From Hyphomonas johnsonii MHS-2 (GTDB lineage: Bacteria; Pseudomonadota; Alphaproteobacteria; Caulobacterales; Hyphomonadaceae), in NCBI RefSeq assembly GCF_000685275.1, contig NZ_ARYK01000001.1, positions 868,001 through 932,000 of the forward strand: 64,000 nucleotides of DNA, written 5' to 3'. Positions within the stretch are counted from its first letter, which is position 1; each line of letters opens with the position of its first letter. The notes beneath the pieces were generated by a model that worked only from the letters and a program-made list of their open reading frames with translations, searched no databases and was not told the DNA's origin. Positions 8,377 through 19,326 of this stretch are shown here, piece after piece. The position numbers and the translations under genes were made by a program.

Positions 8377-9627
8377 TCAGAGCACTTTCAACAAGGCATG
8401 ACGCTTTTTGCCGGCGGACAGCTTGATCGAACCGTCGATGATGTCGGTGACGCCCAGCGTGGCGTTCGGGTCTGAGAGTGCGGAATCATTGACCCGGGCA
8501 GCACCCTGTTTGATCAGGCGCCGTGCTTCACCATTGCTGGCTGCGAGGCCGGCCGCAGCGAATGCGGCCGCGGCAAGCATTCCAGATTCGAGGTCGGTAC
8601 GGGCGATGTCCACGGTTGGCAAGGCGTCCGCCGTGGCGCCCTGTTCAAACACTGCTGCTGCGGCGGCGGCCGACCGTGCGGCCTCCTCTTCACCGTGAAG
8701 CAGGGATGTTGCCGCATTTGCCAGCGCAATTTTGGCCTCGTTGATCTCGGCACCTTCCAGCGCTTCGAGCGCCTGAATCTCGTCGAGGTGAAGTTCTGTA
8801 AACAGGCGCAGGAAACGGCCGACATCGCCATCCTCGGTATTCCGCCAGAACTGCCAATATTCGTAGGGGCTCTTTTTCTCTGCGTTCAGCCATACGGCTC
8901 CGTCTGCAGTCTTGCCCATCTTTCCGCCTGATGACGTCGTGATGAGGTGGGATGTCAAACCGTAGGCTTCACCACCGGCGACCCGCCGGGTGAGGTCGAC
9001 CCCGTTCACGATGTTGCCCCACTGGTCAGATCCGCCAAGCTGCAGGCGGACGCCGTAACGCCTGTAAAGCTCAAGGAAATCATACGCCTGGAGCAGCATG
9101 TAGTTGAATTCAAGGAATGTGTAGGGCTGCTCGTTGCGAAGGCGGCGGTCTACAGTCTCCTGTTTGATCATGGTGTTGATCGTGAAATGGACGCCATAAT
9201 CCCGCAGGAATTCGACGTAGCCGATCTTTGAAAGCCAGTCGTCATTGTTGACCATGATCGCGTCCGTCGGGCCGTCACCGAAAGTCAGGAACGGGTCGAA
9301 CGCCTTCTTGATCCCGGCCATGTTGGCCGCGATCTGGTCGTCTGTCAGCAAGGGGCGTGATTTTTCCTTGTCCGTCGGGTCGCCGACCTTGGTCGTACCG
9401 CCGCCCATGAGGACGACGGGTTTTCCGCCCGCCTGCTGGAAATGACGCAGCATCATGATCTGCAGGAGCGAACCGACATGAAGGCTGTCGGCTGTCGCGT
9501 CGAATCCGATATAGGCGACGGGCACCCCGGAAGCGCAATAAGCGTCCAGTTCAGCGGGGTGTGTCATCTGCTTGATGAAGCCGCGCGTATCCAGCGTTTT
9601 CAGGAATTCCGACTTGTATTCGCTCAT
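8377..9627 (-). CDS. tyrS: Tyrosyl-tRNA synthetase
   Basis: A complete 416-residue class I synthetase that charges tRNA-Tyr. The HIGH-type motif is HVGS at residues 50-53, the KMSKS-type loop is KMGKT at 236-240, and the tyrosine pocket segments GFDATADSLH and LQLGGSDQWGN are present. An S4 RNA-binding domain occupies the last 65 residues or so, containing RRLIKQGAARVN. Length and domain order match bacterial TyrRS. It is transcribed away from anmK, with only 49 bases between the two starts, an arrangement common in alphaproteobacteria. No T-box or other leader is seen. Confidence 0.97.
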   Translation of the reverse strand: MSEYKSEFLKTLDTRGFIKQMTHPAELDAYCASGVPVAYIGFDATADSLHVGSLLQIMMLRHFQQAGGKPVVLMGGGTTKVGDPTDKEKSRPLLTDDQIAANMAGIKKAFDPFLTFGDGPTDAIMVNNDDWLSKIGYVEFLRDYGVHFTINTMIKQETVDRRLRNEQPYTFLEFNYMLLQAYDFLELYRRYGVRLQLGGSDQWGNIVNGVDLTRRVAGGEAYGLTSHLITTSSGGKMGKTADGAVWLNAEKKSPYEYWQFWRNTEDGDVGRFLRLFTELHLDEIQALEALEGAEINEAKIALANAATSLLHGEEEAARSAAAAAAVFEQGATADALPTVDIARTDLESGMLAAAAFAAAGLAASNGEARRLIKQGAARVNDSALSDPNATLGVTDIIDGSIKLSAGKKRHALLKVL

Positions 9628-9676
9628 GGTCTCGTGTTCTCCGTAGCGCAGGCGCGTAACATGGAACGGGGCAATC

Positions 9677-10807
9677 TTGAACCATCCAATTCACGATCGC
9701 GAACCTGTATGGGTTGCAGGGTTCATGTCAGGGACATCGCTGGATGCGACTGATGCGGCGCTTATCCTGACAGACGGCGAACGCGTTCTGGAGTTCGGGC
9801 CGGCTGTTGAACGCAAGTACGCCCCGTCCGAACGGCAAGTCCTGCAGGACGCAACGGATGCCGCACGGGCCTGGAATTGGGAAGGGCCCGCGCCGGAAAC
9901 GGCGTTCGAGGCTGCCCGCAAGGTGGTGACGCAGACCCATGCGGAGGCGTGGCACATGCTGCGGGATGAGGGCGGGAAGGGGATGATCGCGGCGCTGGCC
10001 GGAGTTCACGGCCAGACTGTTCTCCACAGGCGCCCCCAGCCAAGCCGTCCGGGCGCAACGCTGCAACTGATTGATGCCGGGGCGCTACAGGCGCGACTTG
10101 GCATTCGGCTGGCTTATGACTTCAGGTCGGCCGATGTCGGCGCAGGCGGGCAAGGCGCACCCCTGGCGCCGGCCTATCACAAGGCGCTGCTTGAGCGGGC
10201 TGGTACGGGGACGAGCGCCGTTCTGAACATGGGCGGCGTGGCGAATATTACCGCGCGAATGTCTGACGGGTCCCTGATCGCATTCGATACGGGGCCGGCC
10301 AACGGGCCGATCGACGAATGGATTGCGAGCCACGGGCGGGGGACGCATGACGTTGGCGGTGCATTGGCGGCGGCAGGACGCGCGAACGATGGGCGTCTGG
10401 CTGAACTGCTGGACCATGCCTGGTTCTCGGAACGTCCACCCAAATCGCTGGATCGCTACGATTTCAATGCCGGCATGGCGCGTGGGCTTTCGGTGGAAGA
10501 TGGCGCGGCGACCTTGACCGCTTTTTCGGCACGGGCAGTGGCTGCTGGCGTCGCGCAACTGCCGGAAACACCGCAGCGCATCATCGTCTGTGGTGGCGGC
10601 CGTCATAACCCGACGCTTATGGCCGCGCTGCAGGATGCACTGCCATGCGAAGTGCTGAGCGCCGAAGCAGCCGGTTGGCGTGGGGATTCGATCGAAGCCG
10701 AGGCTTTCGCCTTCCTGGCGGCACGGACGGCCCGCGGTTTGCCGATCAGTTGGCCCGGAACGACGGGTGCGCCACGCCCGATGACCGGTGGCAAACTGCT
10801 GCCCTGA
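9677..10807 (+). CDS. anmK: Anhydro-N-acetylmuramic acid kinase
   Basis: A 376-residue ASKHA-fold kinase. It opens and phosphorylates 1,6-anhydro-MurNAc to MurNAc-6-phosphate in peptidoglycan recycling. The N-terminal signature GFMSGTSLDATD and the later segments GVHGQTVLHR, NMGGVANIT, FDTGPANGPIDEW and VCGGGRHNPTL are those of AnmK. The start is a TTG at 9677; it leaves 16 residues before the MSGTSLD motif, as in relatives, and no better-placed ATG exists in frame. The gene is divergent from tyrS, so the 49 bases between them must serve both. Its end is 46 bases from the stop of the hydrolase gene on the other strand. Confidence 0.95.
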   Translation: MNHPIHDREPVWVAGFMSGTSLDATDAALILTDGERVLEFGPAVERKYAPSERQVLQDATDAARAWNWEGPAPETAFEAARKVVTQTHAEAWHMLRDEGGKGMIAALAGVHGQTVLHRRPQPSRPGATLQLIDAGALQARLGIRLAYDFRSADVGAGGQGAPLAPAYHKALLERAGTGTSAVLNMGGVANITARMSDGSLIAFDTGPANGPIDEWIASHGRGTHDVGGALAAAGRANDGRLAELLDHAWFSERPPKSLDRYDFNAGMARGLSVEDGAATLTAFSARAVAAGVAQLPETPQRIIVCGGGRHNPTLMAALQDALPCEVLSAEAAGWRGDSIEAEAFAFLAARTARGLPISWPGTTGAPRPMTGGKLLP

Positions 10808-10852
10808 TATACCCGCAGGTTCCAGGGCAGCGATTGCCGGCGCAGGCGGACC

Positions 10853-11530
10853 TTAGTCTTCTTCGGCTTCCAGCCGCAGTTTTTCTTCCGCATCTTCGAG
10901 CCGCTTGAGAAGGTATTGCTCGCACAGCTCGATCAACTCGTCGCGCTTGTCGACGTAGAAATGGTTCGCGCCCTTGACCTTGGCACGTTCGATAACTTCG
11001 CCTTTCTGGACACGCACTTTGGTCAGCGCACGCTCGACGTCTTCCGGGCTGGCGATCGAATCCGCATCCCCGCTGACGATGAGCCCCGACGCGGGGCACG
11101 GCGCAAGGAACGAGAGGTCGTAGTGATTGGCGGGCGGCGAGATGGCGAGGAATCCATCGATTTCCGGACGGCGCATCAGAAGCTGCAGCGTGATCCATGC
11201 CCCAAAGCTGTAGCCGGCACACCAGACATAGCGGGGGCTCTCGCTGAGGTTCTCGATATAATCGAGGACGTAGGCAGCATCTTCGAGTTCTCCGATGCCC
11301 TGGTCGTAGACGCCCTGACTGCGACCGACGCCGCGCGAATTGTAGCGCAGGACGCCGAATCCGGCGCGCTCGAACATCTGGTACAGCATGATCGAGATGG
11401 GGTCCTGCATGGTGCCACCCGCTTTGGGGTGGGGGTGCAGTACCAGCGCGATAGGGGCGCCGGGGTATGGCGGCTCTGTGTAGCGCGCCTCAATTCGGCC
11501 CTGCGGCCCCGGAATGATCAGTTCTGCCAT
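10853..11530 (-). CDS. Alpha/beta hydrolase, dienelactone-hydrolase-like
   Basis: A 225-residue cytoplasmic alpha/beta hydrolase without a signal peptide. The nucleophile elbow GYSFGAW puts the serine at 108; the acid is an aspartate in SGDADS (155-157) and the base is the histidine of GANHF at 190. The oxyanion segment LHPHPKAGGTM is typical of a small conserved bacterial family whose substrate is unknown. It lies directly upstream of, and divergent from, the suf operon, a neighbourhood I recall from other alphaproteobacteria. The long charged C-terminal helix (RLEDAEEKLRLEAEE) is unusual. The hydrolase fold is certain; a link to Fe-S assembly would be guesswork. Confidence 0.85.
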   Translation of the reverse strand: MAELIIPGPQGRIEARYTEPPYPGAPIALVLHPHPKAGGTMQDPISIMLYQMFERAGFGVLRYNSRGVGRSQGVYDQGIGELEDAAYVLDYIENLSESPRYVWCAGYSFGAWITLQLLMRRPEIDGFLAISPPANHYDLSFLAPCPASGLIVSGDADSIASPEDVERALTKVRVQKGEVIERAKVKGANHFYVDKRDELIELCEQYLLKRLEDAEEKLRLEAEED

Positions 11531-11643
11531 GACACCCTCGCAGTAGTTTCTCTTGCAAGGGCGCGGTCATAAGCCAAATGGACTGTGAAATGCAAATTTT
11601 TCTGCAGGTGCGCACTCAAGCCCGAAGGGTTATACCAAAATCC

Positions 11644-12788
11644 ATGATCTACGCTGACCACAACGCCACGTCGCCGCTACGCCCGGAAGCGCGTGATGCC
11701 ATGCTTGCAGCTTTCGACATCGGCGCGACAAACCCGTCTTCGGTGCATACGAGCGGACGCGCAGCGCGGGCCGTGGTGGAGCGTGCGCGGGCGCAGGTGG
11801 GCGGTGCAATAGGCAGCCGGGCCGCGGACCTGATTTTTACAGGGGGTGGGACGGAATCCGACGCCCTCGCTGTGCAGGGCGTGGTGGACGCGCTGGAGGG
11901 ACGCTGTACGTTGATCGTCTCCGCCATCGAGCACGACGCCGTTGCCAAGTCGGCAGCCCATTCGGGCGCCATCGTGCAAACCGCGTATGTCACTCCGGCC
12001 GGAACGCTGGATCTTGATGATTTGCGCTTGCGGATGGCGCGTTGGGACAAGGAGACGTTGGGCACGCCCGTACTGTGCCTGATGCTGGCGAACAATGAGA
12101 CCGGGATCATACAACCGGTTGCCGAGGCCGCTTCGATCATGCGCGAAGCAGGCGGGCTGACGATCTGCGATGCCGTGCAGGGACTGGGCAAGATTCCAGT
12201 GAATGTCGGTCTCCTTGGTGTCGATTACCTGTCTGTCTCAGCCCACAAGGTGGGTGGCCCGCAGGGTGTAGGTGCCTTGTGGCACCGGGCCGGGGCACCG
12301 CTGAAGGCCATTCTTTATGGGGGCGGGCAGGAGCGGTCATTGCGGTCCGGAACCGAAAACGTGGCGGGCATTGCCGGCTTTGGTGCGGCTGCAGAGGCCG
12401 CGGTGCGGGATTTGCCCAGATATGCGGCGCTCGCGAAGCACCGGGATGCCATGGAATCGCGCCTGAAGGCCGAGGGTGGAGTCGTTGTCACGGGCGAGGG
12501 AAGCCCGCGCCTGGCCGGAACGTCAAACTTCGCGCGGACTGGTTTCAGGGCAGAAACGCAGGTCATGGCGCTGGACCTTGCGGGGGTGTGCGTGTCTGCG
12601 GGATCCGCTTGCTCTTCGGGCAAGGTCAAGCGATCTGTCGTGCTGATGGCCATGGGCGCATCTGACGCGGTTGCGGAATCGGCAATCCGTACCAGCTTTG
12701 GGTGGAATAGTGAGCCAGCCGATTTTGACGGTGTGGCTGAGGCATGGCTGGAAGCGGCGCGACGAACGGTTTTGAAGGAGAAGGTGTG

Positions 12789-12789
<1 letters not shown>
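11644..12789 (+). CDS. Cysteine desulfurase, first gene of the suf operon
   Basis: A 381-residue PLP enzyme of the NifS/IscS class that takes sulfur from cysteine as an enzyme persulfide. The PLP lysine is K202 in SAHKVGG and the persulfide cysteine is C323 in the loop [10 protein letters not shown] start at 11644 (MIYADHNAT), where the family N-terminus begins; an upstream start would add 22 unrelated residues. Its stop overlaps the sufB start (TGATG). The operon also carries a SufS-type desulfurase, so two sulfur donors are encoded together, as in several alphaproteobacteria. No iscR lies in the window upstream, where it is often found. Confidence 0.9.
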
Positions 12790-14351
<1,562 letters not shown>

Positions 14352-14595
14352 TACAGCCGAACAGGAAATCCCGCGTCATCGGTGTTTGGAACGCTGGCGG
14401 AGCTGAGGTTTCGGATTGCGCGGCTTACAGGCGTAATCACGCGCTGAGGTGACTGGCGTTGAAGGGTGATAAGGCGCGCTGGATTCGAAAAATTCCGTTT
14501 TGAGCGAGATGTCTTGCCGCGTCGACCACAGCACCAGATTGTGCGCGATGTCGCAGGGGCTTTCCCTTTAGTCACGAGAGGCTTACATCGGCTCC
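14352..14595. other. Unexplained gap inside the suf operon
   Basis: All other suf genes here nearly touch or overlap, but sufB and sufC are 244 bases apart. I find no supported gene in it: short open frames on either strand lack a ribosome binding site or recognisable motif. It may hold an internal promoter, an RNA processing site or the remains of a lost small gene. Confidence 0.4.
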
Positions 14596-15357
14596 ATGTT
14601 GAAGATCACAAATCTGAGCGCCACTGTTGGTGAAGCGGCTGAGGCCAAAGGCATTTTGAACGGGCTGACGCTGGACGTTCCGGCGGGCGAGGTCCACGCA
14701 ATCATGGGGCCGAACGGGGCGGGCAAATCGACCCTGTCCTACGTGCTGACGGGCCGGAATGGCTATGACGTCACAGGTGGCAGTGCGACCCTCAATGGCG
14801 AGGACATCCTGGCGATGGACCCCGAGACCCGCGCCGCGAAGGGAATGTTCCTGTCATTCCAGTATCCGGTGGAGATTCCAGGGGTGCCGGTGATGACCTT
14901 CGTGCGCACCGCTATCAACGCCCAGCGCAAGGCGCGCGGCGAGGATGAAATGTCGGCCCCGGACTTCATCAAGCGTTCGCGCGAGGTCGGCAAGACGCTG
15001 AACCTCAACGCTGAGATGCTGAAGCGGCCGGTCAATGTCGGCTTTTCGGGCGGTGAGAAGAAGCGCCTCGAAATCTACCAGATGATGATGCTGGAGCCGA
15101 AATTCCTGATCCTGGACGAAACTGACAGCGGCCTTGATATCGATGCGCTGAAGACCGTGGCGGACGGCGTCAATGCGATGCGTGATCCCTCTCGCGGCAT
15201 GCTCGTGATCACGCACTACCAGCGCCTGCTCGACTATATCAAGCCGGACAAGGTGCATGTGTTGGCCAAGGGCCGGATCATCAAGACGGGCGGACCTGAC
15301 CTCGCGCTGAGGCTCGAGAAGGAAGGTTATGACGGAGTACTGGGAGAGGCGGCGTGA
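14596..15357 (+). CDS. sufC: Fe-S assembly ATPase SufC
   Basis: A 253-residue ABC-type ATPase that drives the SufBC2D scaffold; it is cytoplasmic and has no permease partner. Walker A is GPNGAGKST at 38-46, the signature is SGGEKKR at 151, and Walker B is FLILDETDSGLD with the SufC-type ETDSGLD ending. The H-loop is seen in VITHYQRLL. The stop overlaps the start of sufD by four bases, so the two are translationally coupled. Confidence 0.97.
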   Translation: MLKITNLSATVGEAAEAKGILNGLTLDVPAGEVHAIMGPNGAGKSTLSYVLTGRNGYDVTGGSATLNGEDILAMDPETRAAKGMFLSFQYPVEIPGVPVMTFVRTAINAQRKARGEDEMSAPDFIKRSREVGKTLNLNAEMLKRPVNVGFSGGEKKRLEIYQMMMLEPKFLILDETDSGLDIDALKTVADGVNAMRDPSRGMLVITHYQRLLDYIKPDKVHVLAKGRIIKTGGPDLALRLEKEGYDGVLGEAA

Positions 15358-16580
15358 CCACCGCCCTGCGCGATTTCATCAGGAACCCGACAGCGGCCGA
15401 ACTGGAACTGGTCGCACGTTACGGCATGCAGCCGGAAGATGCGCGGCGTGAACGGGCGTTTCTGGCATTCGCTGAAACCGGGCTTCCGCACCGGCGGATG
15501 GAGGCCTGGAAGTGGAGCGACTTCAGGGCGTCACTGAAATCTCTGGACAGGCCGAAGCAGGCCGCGATCCCTGATCCCCTGCCGCATGACGGGGCACTCG
15601 TGTTCCGGTTTACTCCCTCCGGGTTCGCCTATCCCAAGACATTGCCATCCGGAATCTCGATGCTCGCCAAGCGCGAGGTTCAGGCGTTCAGTAGCGCAGA
15701 AGACCTGCCACTCGGCGCGTTGACGGCGGCTCTGGCGGGTAGCGACAGCAAGCCGGCAACTTTGCTGTTCGAGATTTCAGGGCGCGACCTTCCGCGCCTC
15801 CACTTTGTGTTTGAAGGCGCCGGCGAGGCAAGTTTCTCGCGGGTTGTTTTCCTTCTGCGACCGAACGCCGAACTTGTCGTCACTGAAAGCCATCTTGGTG
15901 GAGTTGGAATGGCCTCTGCGCTCTCCGAGTTTACGCTGGAAGCCGGAGCGAAGCTGACCCGCACGATCTACCAGCGTAGCGGGCCCGAAGATGCCATCGG
16001 CATCGCCAGCACGCTGACGCTCGACGCCGGCGCGGCTGTCACCCAGACGACCCTGGCATTTGGCGCAAAAGTGTCGCGGCTCGAAACCCGGGTCGTTCAC
16101 CGCCAGCCGGGCGCGCACCTGACCTTGAATGCAGCCTATCTCGCCGGAAAAGGCTTTCACGCCGATATCACGAGCCATGTGCGGCATGGCGCGCCGGAAT
16201 GTGTCACGCGCCAGCTGACCAAGGGTGCCGTGCTTGATGGCGGTACCGGCGTGTTCCAGGGCAAATTCCTGGTGCCGCGCATCACGGGCCAGCATACGGA
16301 TGCAGACATGCAGCACCAGGTTCTCCTTCTGGAAGATGGTGCCCAGGTCTTCGCGAAGCCGGAACTTGAAATTTATGCCGATGATGTTCAGTGCGCGCAC
16401 GGCAACACATCCGGCGCACTCGATGACGCGCAGCTGTTCTATTTGCGCCAGCGGGGCATACCGGAGCGCCAGGCGCGGGGCATGTTGACCGAGGCGTTCA
16501 TTGCCGAAGCGCTGGAAACGGCTGACGAGACGGTGCGGGACGTCATGCTGGCTGAAGCACAGGACTGGCTGGCATCATGA
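15354..16580 (+). CDS. sufD: Fe-S scaffold subunit SufD
   Basis: A 408-residue SufD, the partner of SufB in the scaffold. The N-terminal helical part contains the motif HRRMEAWKWSDFR and the C-terminal beta-helix has KPELEIYADDVQCAHGNTSG, both family marks. The C-terminal LFYLRQRGIPERQAR parallels the same element in SufB. The start is a GTG overlapping the sufC stop (GTGA). The stop overlaps the sufS ATG (ATGA). Confidence 0.96.
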   Translation: MTTALRDFIRNPTAAELELVARYGMQPEDARRERAFLAFAETGLPHRRMEAWKWSDFRASLKSLDRPKQAAIPDPLPHDGALVFRFTPSGFAYPKTLPSGISMLAKREVQAFSSAEDLPLGALTAALAGSDSKPATLLFEISGRDLPRLHFVFEGAGEASFSRVVFLLRPNAELVVTESHLGGVGMASALSEFTLEAGAKLTRTIYQRSGPEDAIGIASTLTLDAGAAVTQTTLAFGAKVSRLETRVVHRQPGAHLTLNAAYLAGKGFHADITSHVRHGAPECVTRQLTKGAVLDGGTGVFQGKFLVPRITGQHTDADMQHQVLLLEDGAQVFAKPELEIYADDVQCAHGNTSGALDDAQLFYLRQRGIPERQARGMLTEAFIAEALETADETVRDVMLAEAQDWLAS

Positions 16581-17800
16581 CCCGTCCGTTTGATGTTGCG
16601 ACCATTCGTGCGGAATTCCCGATCCTGACGCGTGAAATCCATGGTCGACCATTGGTTTATTTCGACAATGCGGCGAGTGCGCAGAAACCCAATGCCGTGA
16701 TTGACGCGGTGGCGAACCAGTGTCGGACGTCATACGCAAATGTGCACCGTGGTATTCATACTCTGTCGAATGAAACGACCGAAGCCTACGAAGCGGCGCG
16801 GGAAGCCGCGCGCGGTTTGCTGAATGCGCCGGATACGGACACCATAATATTCACAAAAGGCGCGACGGAAGGCATCAACCTCGTCGCGTCGGCGCTGGCT
16901 GGCACAATCCAGACCGGCGACGAAATCGTGCTGTCAGTGATGGAGCACCATTCCAATATCGTGCCGTGGCATTTCCTGCGGGAGCGGAATGGCGCGGTAC
17001 TGCGGTGGGTCGGCCTGAATGATGACGGCTCGCTCGACATGGACGCAATGCGTGCGGCCATCGGGCCGAAGACGCGCATGGTCGCGATCAGCCACATGAG
17101 CAATGTGCTTGGCACTGTGAACGACGTGACAGAGGTCGCGCGCCTGGCGCATGCGGCGGGCGCACGCGTGCTGGTCGATGGCTGCCAGGCGGCTGTCCAT
17201 CTCAGCGTTGATGTCCAGGCGATCGGCTGTGACTGGTATGTGTTTTCCGGACACAAGCTGTATGGCCCGACCGGTATCGGCATCCTCTACGGGACGGCGG
17301 CGGCGCTGTCTGAGGCGCGGCCATATCAGGGCGGCGGAGAGATGATCGAGACGGTCAGCATGGACCGGATCACCTATAACGAGGCCCCTCACAAGTTCGA
17401 GGCAGGTACACCTCCTATTCTGGAGGCGATCGGGCTTGGTGCCGCCATCGCGTGGTACCGGCAGTTCGACCAGGCAGAGGTTCAGGCGCACGAGCACGCG
17501 CTGTACCAGAAAGCACGTGACGGCTTGCGGGGCATTAACGGCCTTGCCGTGCACGGCGAGGCCCCCGGCAAGGGATCGGTTCTGTCATTCAGCCTTCAGG
17601 GCGTCCATCCGCATGACCTGGCGCAGATCCTCGACCGCTATGGCGTGGCCATCCGGGCCGGCCACCATTGCGCCCAGCCGCTGATGACCCATTTAGGAGT
17701 TAGCGCGACAGCCCGCGCAAGCTTTGGCATCTACAATACCGAAGCCGAAGTCGACGTCTTCATTGAGGCGCTGGAAAAAGCGCGCGGAATGCTGGTATAG
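16577..17800 (+). CDS. sufS: Cysteine desulfurase SufS
   Basis: A 407-residue group II cysteine desulfurase. The catalytic cysteine is C365 in RAGHHCAQP, and the PLP lysine is in FSGHKLYGPTG. SufS normally needs SufE or SufU as sulfur acceptor; neither is seen in this window. The gene overlaps sufD by four bases. It is the second desulfurase of the operon; the first is a NifS/IscS-type enzyme at 11644. Confidence 0.96.
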   Translation: MTRPFDVATIRAEFPILTREIHGRPLVYFDNAASAQKPNAVIDAVANQCRTSYANVHRGIHTLSNETTEAYEAAREAARGLLNAPDTDTIIFTKGATEGINLVASALAGTIQTGDEIVLSVMEHHSNIVPWHFLRERNGAVLRWVGLNDDGSLDMDAMRAAIGPKTRMVAISHMSNVLGTVNDVTEVARLAHAAGARVLVDGCQAAVHLSVDVQAIGCDWYVFSGHKLYGPTGIGILYGTAAALSEARPYQGGGEMIETVSMDRITYNEAPHKFEAGTPPILEAIGLGAAIAWYRQFDQAEVQAHEHALYQKARDGLRGINGLAVHGEAPGKGSVLSFSLQGVHPHDLAQILDRYGVAIRAGHHCAQPLMTHLGVSATARASFGIYNTEAEVDVFIEALEKARGMLV

Positions 17801-17810
17801 AGGGTCACAC

Positions 17811-18200
17811 ATGGCAGATGACATGACTTCTCGCGACATGATTGACGCATCCGCGCCAGCGGACGCGGCACCGTCGGCGATTTCGCCCGAAGAGCTGAAT
17901 CGCATTACGGATGCGCTGATTGCTGCCTTCAAGACGGTCTATGACCCTGAAATTCCGGTCGACATCTATGAATTGGGCCTGATCTACAAGGTCGATATCG
18001 ATGATGACCGCAAAGTGGACGTGGATATGACGCTGACAGCCCCTGGCTGCCCTGTGGCGGGCGATATGCCCGGATGGGTGGAGACGGCCGCGCGCACGGT
18101 CGAGGGCGTCACGGACGTCGAGGTGCGCCTCACGTTCGATCCGCCATGGGACCCGTCGCGGATGTCGGATGAAGCGCGTCTCTCACTGAACATGCTTTAA
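17811..18200 (+). CDS. SufT-like Fe-S assembly protein (MIP18/DUF59)
   Basis: A 129-residue protein. After a variable N-terminus of about 30 residues comes the DUF59 domain: VYDPEIPVDIYELGLIY, DMTLTAPGCP and FDPPWDPSRMSDEAR. Members help mature or deliver Fe-S clusters; the cysteine in APGCP is the conserved one. I start at 17811, ten bases after the sufS stop, because an earlier in-frame start would lie inside sufS. Position between sufS and the A-type carrier fits SufT. Confidence 0.93.
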   Translation: MADDMTSRDMIDASAPADAAPSAISPEELNRITDALIAAFKTVYDPEIPVDIYELGLIYKVDIDDDRKVDVDMTLTAPGCPVAGDMPGWVETAARTVEGVTDVEVRLTFDPPWDPSRMSDEARLSLNML

Positions 18201-18235
18201 TTGAATCGCAGCCCTTCAGACCTTATCTGTTGATC

Positions 18236-18592
18236 ATGGCCAGACGACCCCGCCCCAAACCGGTTACCCTGACTGACGATGCGGCAACGCGCGTCCGGGA
18301 GATCATGCAAGAACGCGGCGCAGGTTTCCTGCGCGTTGGCGTGAAGAATGGTGGGTGTGCCGGCATGGAATATGTCATGGACTATGCCATGGCGCCTGAG
18401 CCTCTGGACGAAGTCGTCGAAGAGAATGGCGTCACGATCCTGATTGATGCCAAGGCTGTCCTGTTCCTGCTCGGCAGCCAGATCGACTATGAAGTAGCGC
18501 CGCTGCACGAGAAGTTCGTATTCCGGAATCCCAACCAGACCGATGCGTGCGGGTGTGGTGAGAGCGTGACGATCGTGCCGGTCGTCGCCTGA
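18236..18592 (+). CDS. sufA: A-type Fe-S carrier (SufA/IscA/ErpA-like)
   Basis: A 118-residue HesB/IscA-family carrier that passes Fe-S clusters to target proteins. The three cluster cysteines are present: C41 in NGGCAGM and C105/C107 in ACGCGES. I use the ATG at 18236; a TTG two codons earlier is also possible, and neither has a strong ribosome binding site. It is 35 bases after the sufT-like stop and looks like the last gene of the operon. The next gene, on the other strand, ends 8 bases away. A-type carriers are hard to tell apart by sequence, so the symbol rests on the operon. Confidence 0.9.
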   Translation: MARRPRPKPVTLTDDAATRVREIMQERGAGFLRVGVKNGGCAGMEYVMDYAMAPEPLDEVVEENGVTILIDAKAVLFLLGSQIDYEVAPLHEKFVFRNPNQTDACGCGESVTIVPVVA

Positions 18593-18600
18593 GGCGAAGA

Positions 18601-19239
18601 TCAGTCGGTGGCTGTTGCCTCTGTCCGCATACCCTTTGCATTCTCGAAAATGGATTCATCGAATGTCCCGCCATTGGTGACCGGACAGGTCTTGGCGAAC
18701 ATGGTGAAAACGGGATCGACGCCAGGCACGGCGAGATCGTAGGTCTTGTTCCGGACTTTCAGCTGGACGGGATCGCCGCGCACGACGGCGTTGAACAGCC
18801 GTTTAGGCACCGTGCGGTTGCGAGGCGTTATCTTTGACGAGTCGGGATGATACTGGAACCGCTCGCTTTTGCGATCGCCTCCGACCGTCAGTTTTCCACT
18901 CATCTCGAGAAGCCGCAGGTGTTCCTTCGGGGCTTGCTCGTACGTGTTCTCAGGGTCGAGCTTGATTCCCGCCTGGAGCATCTGGTCGCCCCTGCTTGTT
19001 GCCTGGCAACTGAGTTGCAGGATCGGGCCTTCGCCGCCGGATACCGTTATGATTCGGACAAAGCTGAAAAAGTTGGGCGCATCACCGGCGTCTGAACTGT
19101 CCACACTCCAGAGCTGGTCGCGTTCCATGACCCAGTGGAGTCCCCCGTCAGTGCCGTGTTCATCCGCAAAGCTGCTGCCGGGTGAGAGGAAGAGCAAGCT
19201 GAGGACAAGACAGCTGGCCCTGGTAGAGCGACACGTCAT
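18601..19239 (-). CDS. Secreted protein of unknown function, paralogue A
   Basis: I do not recognise the family. The 212-residue product has a signal peptide (VLSLLFLSPGSSFADE, cleavage after FADE or nearby). The mature part has two cysteines in matching places (ILQLSCQA and FAKTCPV) that may form a disulfide. The C-terminal part LFNAVVRGDPVQLKV...FAKTC closely resembles the end of the next gene on this strand (19327-19857), so the two are tandem paralogues. It is convergent with the suf operon and separated from its sibling by 87 bases. Function unknown; a periplasmic location is likely. Confidence 0.7.
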   Translation of the reverse strand: MTCRSTRASCLVLSLLFLSPGSSFADEHGTDGGLHWVMERDQLWSVDSSDAGDAPNFFSFVRIITVSGGEGPILQLSCQATSRGDQMLQAGIKLDPENTYEQAPKEHLRLLEMSGKLTVGGDRKSERFQYHPDSSKITPRNRTVPKRLFNAVVRGDPVQLKVRNKTYDLAVPGVDPVFTMFAKTCPVTNGGTFDESIFENAKGMRTEATATD

Positions 19240-19326
19240 GATCCGCCTCCCGATACGCGTTAAAATAGAAAATCAACACGTATCTGAGGGAGGCGTCAAG
19301 CAGGGAATGGGAGACCGTTCGGAGCC

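Noticed and set aside
11590-11643. Possible IscR-type operator before the first suf gene
   Set aside because: ACTCAAG and GGTTATACC fragments recall such sites, but the spacing and symmetry are too poor to claim.
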